From positions 242,870 to 306,869 of the forward strand of contig NZ_JAQTLS010000002.1 in the NCBI RefSeq assembly GCF_028714775.1: DNA of 64,000 nt, written 5' to 3'. Below the pieces are notes generated by a model. It was not told the DNA's origin. It did not search any database and saw only the letters and a list, made by a program, of their open reading frames with translations. A program made the translations under genes and the position numbers. The DNA comes from Thiothrix sp. GTDB taxonomy: Bacteria > Pseudomonadota > Gammaproteobacteria > Thiotrichales > Thiotrichaceae. Below, in pieces: positions 59,477-64,000 of the stretch (position 1 is its first letter; the number at the start of each line of letters is the position of its first letter).

Positions 59477-60424
59477 TTATAGGGTGTTTTTCTTTAGCCG
59501 GTAATTCATCGCGTCGCGGCTGATGCCTAACAAACGGGCTGCGCGGGTTTTATTATACCGCGCCCGTTCCAGCGCTTGGCTTAGCAGGCAGCGTTCCATT
59601 TCATCCAGATTGATGCCATTGTCCGGCAGCGTGAAGAGGTTGGAGGTTTTTTCTGGTTCTTGTGGCGTATGGATTCTGGCGGGTAAGTCCAGCGGTGTGA
59701 TTTCACAGCCTGAACTCAAGATGCTCAGGTGTTCACAGAGGTTGCGTAATTCACGCACATTGCCGGGCCAAGCGTAATTCAACAGGATAGCTTGTGCGGC
59801 TTTCCCCATTTTGGCAGTGGCGCGTTTGTGCTGTTGGGAAAAGCGGTGCAGGAAATGTTCCGCTAATGCGGGGATGTCTTCCTTGCGTTCGCGTAACGCT
59901 GGCAATTCGATGGGTACAACATTGAGGCGGTAGAACAAGTCATTGCGGAATTTGCCTTCTGCTGCCATTGCCCGCAAGTCGCGGTGGGTAGCAGCGAGGA
60001 TGCGCACATTGGCGCGGCGGGGGCGGGATTTGCCCAGCGGCAGGAATTCTCCCGATTCGAGGAAACGTAACAATTTGGGTTGCAAGGTCAGTGGCAGTTC
60101 ACCGATTTCATCCAGAAACAATGTGCCGCCATCCGCGCTGGCGACCATGCCCGGTTGGTCGTAGTCTGCGCCGGTAAATGCGCCATTGACGTGCCCGAAC
60201 AGCAGCGATTCTGCCAGTGTAGAGGGCAGGGTGGTGCAATTGACGATGATTAACGGCTTTTCACTGCGTTGGCTGGCGGCGTGGATAGCGTGCGCTACCC
60301 GTTCTTTGCCCGTGCCGGATTCGCCGAGGATCAGCACGCAAGCATTCGTCCGCGCTACGTGCATGGCGGTTTGCAGCGTGGCATTCATCGCGGGTGATTG
60401 GCTGGATAAGTTATCGGATTCCAT
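59477..60424 (-). CDS. Sigma-54 activator without sensor domain (PspF-like layout)
   Basis: Enhancer-binding ATPase that opens sigma-54 promoters. The 315 aa protein begins almost directly with the AAA+ domain: Walker A GESGTGKE, the sigma-54-contacting loop GAFTGA, Walker B LFLDEIGELPL. A Fis-type helix-turn-helix ends it (NKTRAARLLGISRDAMNYRL). There is no receiver, GAF or PAS domain, as in PspF. I choose ATG 60424; a GTG at 60442 is possible. It follows the truncated haemoglobin by 63 bp, and three sigma-54 promoters lie within 9 kb. Confidence 0.92.
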   Translation of the reverse strand: MESDNLSSQSPAMNATLQTAMHVARTNACVLILGESGTGKERVAHAIHAASQRSEKPLIIVNCTTLPSTLAESLLFGHVNGAFTGADYDQPGMVASADGGTLFLDEIGELPLTLQPKLLRFLESGEFLPLGKSRPRRANVRILAATHRDLRAMAAEGKFRNDLFYRLNVVPIELPALRERKEDIPALAEHFLHRFSQQHKRATAKMGKAAQAILLNYAWPGNVRELRNLCEHLSILSSGCEITPLDLPARIHTPQEPEKTSNLFTLPDNGINLDEMERCLLSQALERARYNKTRAARLLGISRDAMNYRLKKNTL

Positions 60425-60448
60425 AGGGCAATACCATAGCACAAAAGT

Positions 60449-60471
60449 GGGAAATGCTGTGTGCCTTTCCC
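60449..60471 (-). other. Small inverted repeat between haemoglobin and activator genes
   Basis: GGGAAA and TTTCCC arms with an 11 bp loop, followed by ACTTTTG on the minus strand. It may reduce read-through into the activator gene. Confidence 0.3.
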
Positions 60472-60487
60472 GCTCCTGTTATTAGGC

Positions 60488-60859
60488 TCAGCGGCAGAGC
60501 ACGTCGTTGCGGGTGGTTTCCAGCACTGCCCCAAGTTCGGCAATCAGGTTTTCCGGCACATTCAATTCTTGCAGGGCTTGCACCAGATTTTCCACCGTGG
60601 CATCAAAGTGCGAATCATTCAGCCCCAGCTTTTCCACCAGATGGCGGTGGCCTTCGCGCATGTCGCGCCCGTCGTAATTGTTGGGGCCACCGAGTGCGAC
60701 ACTGACGAAGTTTTTCTGGTGTTGGCGTTGCTTGTCCATATTGGTGTCGGCGAAAAAGTGCTTCACGCGCTCATCTGCCAACATGATTTCATAGAAACGG
60801 TCAACAGCAGCGTTTACAGCGTCTTTGCCACCAATGCGTTCATACAGGCTTGCGGTCAT
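60488..60859 (-). CDS. Group I truncated haemoglobin
   Basis: A 123 aa 2-on-2 globin that binds oxygen or nitric oxide. It shows YERIGGKDAVNAAVDRFYE with the B10 Tyr, a Gly-Gly turn (ALGGP), and the proximal His in MREGHRHLVEKL. Members of this family can detoxify nitric oxide. It lies 68 bp downstream of the CydA-like pair on the same strand, so shared transcription from the sigma-54 promoter is likely. Confidence 0.93.
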   Translation of the reverse strand: MTASLYERIGGKDAVNAAVDRFYEIMLADERVKHFFADTNMDKQRQHQKNFVSVALGGPNNYDGRDMREGHRHLVEKLGLNDSHFDATVENLVQALQELNVPENLIAELGAVLETTRNDVLCR

Positions 60860-60927
60860 GGATTTCTCCTTGCAGGTTTGGTTAGAAGGCTACGGGAGGA
60901 TAACCTGCCCGTAGCCTGAGGAGGAGC

Positions 60928-62271
60928 CTATTTCAGGCTGTTGATCCAGTCTGCGATCACTTTCAGGTCTTCAGCCGGGACTTGTGGCATCGGTGGCATA
61001 GCCGTATAACCGGGCCAGTTGGCTGGTTGCGGTGCGGCAACCAGCGCCACGATCTTGGCTTGGTCGTAACCTTTTTTCGCCACTTCGCGGTAAGCAGGGC
61101 CGACAACCTTGTTGTCCACACTGTGGCAAGCCAGACAGCCGTGCTTGGTCGCCAAGGCTTCACCTTGTGCCATTTGCACTTTGGGTGCAGCAGCGGCGGC
61201 AGCTTCTGCTTCCAGCTTGGCATCTTGCGCCCGTTGCTGGAAGTCCAACGACTTGGCTTTAGCTTCCGCCATTGCCGGGCCAGTCAGGGACAAGCGCATC
61301 CCGTGCCGCAGGGTTGCCATTGACATGACCACCACGAGCATCAGGCCAACAATCGTCCAGACTTTTTTCGCCGACAAATCGTTATTGAAGAAGCCTTTGA
61401 TGAGCATGTAGATCATCACCAGCGCCAACACGATAGACAACAGGATCAGCCAGTAGTAACCGGAGTTGAAGAACGCTTCCAAACCGTAAGACGGGAAGCT
61501 GAACAGCACCAGCGGGCCAACAAAGAAGTTCAGCACGGTTGGCACTAAGAACCAGCTTTTACCCGTGGAAACCAGCACATCCCCGGCCTGACGGTCGAGT
61601 TCATCCGCACTTTTGCGCTTGTAGAAGCCATACAGCAACATAAAGATGCCCGTCACGGCGAACGAGGCAAAATAGAAGTGCATCAAGCGGAAGAAGGTGT
61701 CAGGGCGCAGCAGGGCATCCCAGAAATGGGTGTCATACGTCCATGTAGTCGGGGTGATGTACAGTTGCACCGTTGCCATGAACACAGGCGGCAGGGTGAA
61801 GAACAGCGCTACGCTGATCACACCGATGACCAGATGCAAGCTTTTGCGGTCTTCCAGCGTATGCCAAGTGAACTTGTACAGGTAGCTCAACAAGAACGCC
61901 GCGATGTTGCCATAGATAATGTGCAACCAGTGGGGCGAGTTCATGATCGCCGCTGCGTAGAACAGCGGAGTGAACAGCACGCTCACCAGCAACAGCGGGG
62001 CAACACCCCACAAAGCACCCATGTTTTCACTGATGGTCACGGGCGTCGTCAGCAAGTAGCCCACGCGGTCAAACACCGGGTTCTTCATCTTCACGCCTTT
62101 GCTGTTGAAATAAACCGCGCCGAAAGACGCGCCCAGCAGTACGTTGATGAACAGGATGTGTACCACCCATGCCACGACCAGCAGCAGGTGGAACACTGGC
62201 TCCACAAAGCTCAAGCCGCCATCCGGCAAGGGCAATGGGATGTCGTTGGGGATCATTTTAAAGTAGTCCAT
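60928..62271 (-). CDS. CydA-like membrane subunit with C-terminal cytochrome c (second)
   Basis: A 447 aa protein with about nine membrane helices and a C-terminal c domain (CLACH 379-383, Met ligand in YTAMPPMP). Helix 1 FHLLLVVAWVVHILFINVLL resembles the CydA helix with the haem b595 ligand (His28/His38). RLMHFYFASFAVTGIFML aligns with the CydA helix carrying His186, giving His198. A GRQPW motif and Q-loop are not recognisable; the matching region reads ATLRHGMRLS. So it is a divergent bd-superfamily subunit, not CydB. It starts 24 bp after the first subunit. Confidence 0.75.
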   Translation of the reverse strand: MDYFKMIPNDIPLPLPDGGLSFVEPVFHLLLVVAWVVHILFINVLLGASFGAVYFNSKGVKMKNPVFDRVGYLLTTPVTISENMGALWGVAPLLLVSVLFTPLFYAAAIMNSPHWLHIIYGNIAAFLLSYLYKFTWHTLEDRKSLHLVIGVISVALFFTLPPVFMATVQLYITPTTWTYDTHFWDALLRPDTFFRLMHFYFASFAVTGIFMLLYGFYKRKSADELDRQAGDVLVSTGKSWFLVPTVLNFFVGPLVLFSFPSYGLEAFFNSGYYWLILLSIVLALVMIYMLIKGFFNNDLSAKKVWTIVGLMLVVVMSMATLRHGMRLSLTGPAMAEAKAKSLDFQQRAQDAKLEAEAAAAAAPKVQMAQGEALATKHGCLACHSVDNKVVGPAYREVAKKGYDQAKIVALVAAPQPANWPGYTAMPPMPQVPAEDLKVIADWINSLK

Positions 62272-62294
62272 ACACTAATCTCTCACCTCATGTT

Positions 62295-63695
62295 TTACGG
62301 TTTAGCGGCGGCAGCAGCTTGGCTGGGCGGGGCGTTCAGGGTTGCCAGATAGGCAGCCAACGCCTTCATTTCCTCATCCGTCCCGGCAAAAGGTGGCATG
62401 AATGGGGTGGCGGCGGAATTCAACCCTTTGATCCGTTGGTAAAGCGCATCGGCATTGCCTTGGATACCCAAGTTCGTGATCCGCGCTTTAACGGAGTTGA
62501 CCCCATTGATCGTGTGGCAGTAACGGCACTGCATTTGGTACAAGTACTCGCCCGTTTTGATGCGGATTTCCGGCGGCGTGGTAGCCGTTGGGTTGCGGTA
62601 CTCTTCCGGCACGAATGCGGCATTTTTCAGGTAGCCCTCTTTGTTCAGCAGCGCCATATCCTGTACCCGCACCCCGTTGGCGTACATGTAGCCGTAGATG
62701 ATGTAAGGCTTACGCACAAATTCACGCACCCGTTCAAACTCGGAGATCAGCGCCGCATTGGCAATGAACATTACCAGCGCAATCCACACGGCGGCTTTTT
62801 TCGGTTTGAAATACAAGTACAGCATGGAAGCCAGTGACAGCAGCGCCAGCGCCACGGTGACGATGGTTGCCAATTCAGGTGTGGCAATCAGGCGGCGGGT
62901 AATGACACCCATGGTGAACAGGTCTTTCGCCGCTTGTGGGAATTGCAGGTAATACCAGTAACCAAATACGATCATCGGGATGATGCAGGCAGCCAGAATC
63001 CGCCCGAAGAAACGCATGGCTTGCGCCCGCAACTCTTCATCCTGCTTGGTGAAGAACCAAGAAAGCATCATTGCTGCGGATGCTGCCCAGATGACGGAGA
63101 AGAAAGTACGGAAGCCCAGTGATGGAATCCAAGACGGGTTCATCAGGGAGGCGAGGTAGTCCGGTTTGGTCGGGAAGTCAGACGCCAGCCAGTTGCCCGG
63201 TGTCATCATGAAACCCAAGATCGCGGTAATGATCGCCATTGTCAGCCATGAAGCAATCGCGTAGTACAAGCCGATCTTGAAATGGGACTTCTTGCCGGGA
63301 GTGCCCAGCGGGCGGGCTTTCCACGTCAGGAACCAGATCAACAGGAAGATCATCTCCAAGTTGAACACGATCCACTCGATGAACCATTTCCAGAAGAATA
63401 CCCGCAACAACGCCCCGATAGCCGCTGGGTTGATGATATTGACGTGTATCCAGATACCGATGCCGGTCAGTGCGCCAACAGCCGTGGCGAGGACGAAAAA
63501 GGTGAAAAAGATTTTGTAAGCAAGTTCATCAAACTTACGGTCGTTGTTTTTAATGGCGAACCATTGCGCCAGTACCAAGATGATACTGCCGCCGACCGCA
63601 GCGCCGTGCGAGATAAAGACGTGGACGATGGCGTCAAAGGCAAACATGAGCCTGTGACCAACCAACGGCATGTCAAAGATTGGAAAATCAAACAT
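62295..63695 (-). CDS. CydA-like membrane subunit with C-terminal cytochrome c (first)
   Basis: Resembles cytochrome bd oxidase subunit I. RLMFAFDAIVH aligns with CydA RLQFALTALYH (haem b595 ligand; His25 here). WFIEWIVFNLEM keeps the two proton-path Glu (107, 114), GFMMTPG matches NGWMQNP, and REFVRKPYIIYG aligns with AEYGRQPW (Glu325). The His186 equivalent is Arg196, and no long quinol Q-loop is present. A c domain ends it (CRYCH 390-394, Met in FMPPF). I choose ATG 63695 (466 aa) with AGGAGG 7 bp upstream. A cytochrome c-linked oxidase or reductase is more likely than a quinol oxidase. Confidence 0.78.
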   Translation of the reverse strand: MFDFPIFDMPLVGHRLMFAFDAIVHVFISHGAAVGGSIILVLAQWFAIKNNDRKFDELAYKIFFTFFVLATAVGALTGIGIWIHVNIINPAAIGALLRVFFWKWFIEWIVFNLEMIFLLIWFLTWKARPLGTPGKKSHFKIGLYYAIASWLTMAIITAILGFMMTPGNWLASDFPTKPDYLASLMNPSWIPSLGFRTFFSVIWAASAAMMLSWFFTKQDEELRAQAMRFFGRILAACIIPMIVFGYWYYLQFPQAAKDLFTMGVITRRLIATPELATIVTVALALLSLASMLYLYFKPKKAAVWIALVMFIANAALISEFERVREFVRKPYIIYGYMYANGVRVQDMALLNKEGYLKNAAFVPEEYRNPTATTPPEIRIKTGEYLYQMQCRYCHTINGVNSVKARITNLGIQGNADALYQRIKGLNSAATPFMPPFAGTDEEMKALAAYLATLNAPPSQAAAAAKP

Positions 63696-63754
63696 TTCCC
63701 CTCCTGTTACTGTCAATGTAAGAAAACAAATACGTAATTGAGCATTGGCTATAA

Positions 63755-63770
63755 CGCAAGAGTTGTGCCA
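63755..63770 (-). promoter_or_regulatory. Sigma-54 promoter of the CydA-like operon
   Basis: Minus strand TGGCAC-AACTC-TTGCG matches the -24/-12 consensus; predicted start near 63744, a 49 nt leader before the first CydA-like gene. Confidence 0.88.
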
Positions 63771-63824
63771 AGTGCTAAGTAATTGTTTTCAAAGTATCTT
63801 GACGGTTTTGCATGGAATTGTTTT

Positions 63825-63866
63825 GTGTAATAACACTGAGTGAAGTGTGGGATTTCACGGGTTTTC
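63825..63866. promoter_or_regulatory. Upstream activator site of the CydA-like operon
   Basis: Two GTG-N6-CAC elements, 63825-63836 (GTGTAATAACAC, itself nearly palindromic) and 63847-63858, are 22 bp apart. The minus strand also repeats GAAAACC-N-GTGAAAT, matching the arm of the site at 55175. The nearer element is centred about 61 bp upstream of the -24 box. Confidence 0.7.
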
Positions 63867-63873
63867 CCTAAAA

Positions 63874-64000
63874 TGGAGTCTGTCAAATAAACTGTGTAAC
63901 AAATTTTCATAGGGCGGAGAGCGGGACGCGCTCTTCGCCGAACATGAGTAAAAAGGTCTGCAAAGCAGGCTTCCAGTGGTGGATAACCGACCACTTTTGC
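63874..64000 (-). mobile_element. End of an IS256-family insertion sequence (partial)
   Basis: The putative terminal inverted repeat begins near 63874 (GGAGTCTGTC, then AAATAAACTGTGTAAC), just after the transposase end. The rest of the element lies beyond the window, so the second end and target duplication cannot be checked; the exact tip is uncertain by a few bases. Confidence 0.65.
63907..64000 (-). CDS. IS256-type (Mutator) transposase, C-terminus only
   Basis: The minus-strand frame ending at 63907 reads KWSVIHHWKPALQTFLLMFG then EERVPLSAL and stop. This fits the C-terminal W-x-x-x-L-x-x-F-x-I-x-F-x-x-R pattern of IS256-family DDE transposases. Thirty codons are visible; the catalytic domain lies outside the window. 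An overlapping 81 aa frame on the same strand is a shadow. Confidence 0.7.
   Translation of the reverse strand, partial: QKWSVIHHWKPALQTFLLMFGEERVPLSAL

Noticed and set aside
60928..63695. Standard cytochrome bd quinol oxidase (cydAB)
   Set aside because: There is no CydB, both proteins resemble CydA, both carry a c-type haem domain, and the quinol loop is missing.
63749..63994. 81 aa minus-strand frame near the window end
   Set aside because: It overlaps the IS256 transposase end in another frame and runs through the sigma-54 control region; the transposase-like frame fits a known family.
54491..64000. Genomic island integrated at tRNA-Phe
   Set aside because: No integrase and no repeat of the tRNA 3' end were seen downstream within the window; the idea needs sequence beyond 64000.

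Overview
The window reads as a contiguous chromosomal piece of a gammaproteobacterium. Gene order (ruvB-ybgC-tolQRAB, dapF-DUF484-xerC, mutL-miaA-hfq-hflX, ileS-lspA, argH next to an AlgZ/AlgR pair, atpIBEFHAGDC) is typical of that class. Together with a TusA-type sulfur carrier and moderate GC, I infer a sulfur-oxidising relative of Thiothrix/Thiotrichales; this is inference, no marker gene decides it. Most of the window is dense housekeeping sequence with short gaps and several overlapping gene ends.

Layout. 1-4779 (minus): ruvB, ybgC, tolQ, tolR, tolA and the start of tolB, the trans-envelope Tol machine. 4924-6358 (plus): an AbiEi/AbiEii toxin-antitoxin pair where ruvC/ruvA might be expected. 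6361-14764 (minus): hrpA, a TPR protein, a membrane GGDEF protein and ubiD. 14846-20858: a MenA/UbiA-like prenyltransferase, truD, bioF, tusA, dapF, a DUF484 gene and xerC. 20861-27785: three small exported proteins, a DUF815-type ATPase, an unrecognised membrane protein, lipA and a flotillin-like SPFH protein. 27782-34030 (minus): a Deg-type protease, mutL, miaA, hfq and hflX. 34222-41601: ileS-lspA, argH, a LytS/LytTR two-component pair and a thioredoxin-fold protein. 41687-48632: the complete F1Fo ATP synthase operon, closed by a UUCG hairpin terminator. 48725-54331: darP, a MoxR/DUF58/transglutaminase operon and a coiled-coil membrane protein. 54491-54566: tRNA-Phe.

The most interesting part is 54.7-64 kb. 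It looks like one sigma-54 regulon that I do not recognise as a described system. Two adjacent genes encode membrane proteins that both resemble cytochrome bd subunit I (CydA), and each carries a C-terminal c-type haem domain. They split the classical CydA ligands between them: one keeps the Glu/GRQPW-like region but lacks the His186 equivalent, the other keeps that His but has no recognisable GRQPW motif. They are followed by a truncated haemoglobin and by a sigma-54 activator with no sensor domain. Three near-perfect sigma-54 promoters (TGGCAC-N5-TTGC) are visible: before the CydA-like operon, before a TonB-dependent OprC/NosA-like copper receptor, and divergent from the receptor. The divergent promoter would make a transcript of about 86 nt ending at a strong hairpin plus U-run, a candidate small RNA or leader of a DUF2892 gene. 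Two upstream regions carry paired GTG-N6-CAC elements 21-22 bp apart; their distances to the three promoters are about 61, 61 and 72 bp, i.e. equal or one helical turn apart. An IS256-type element ends 8 bp beyond one of these activator sites, at the window edge.

I infer that the sensor-less activator drives this set, which joins an unusual oxidase-like complex, haem protein and copper uptake. A role in nitric oxide or low-oxygen/respiratory-poison stress is plausible but unproven.
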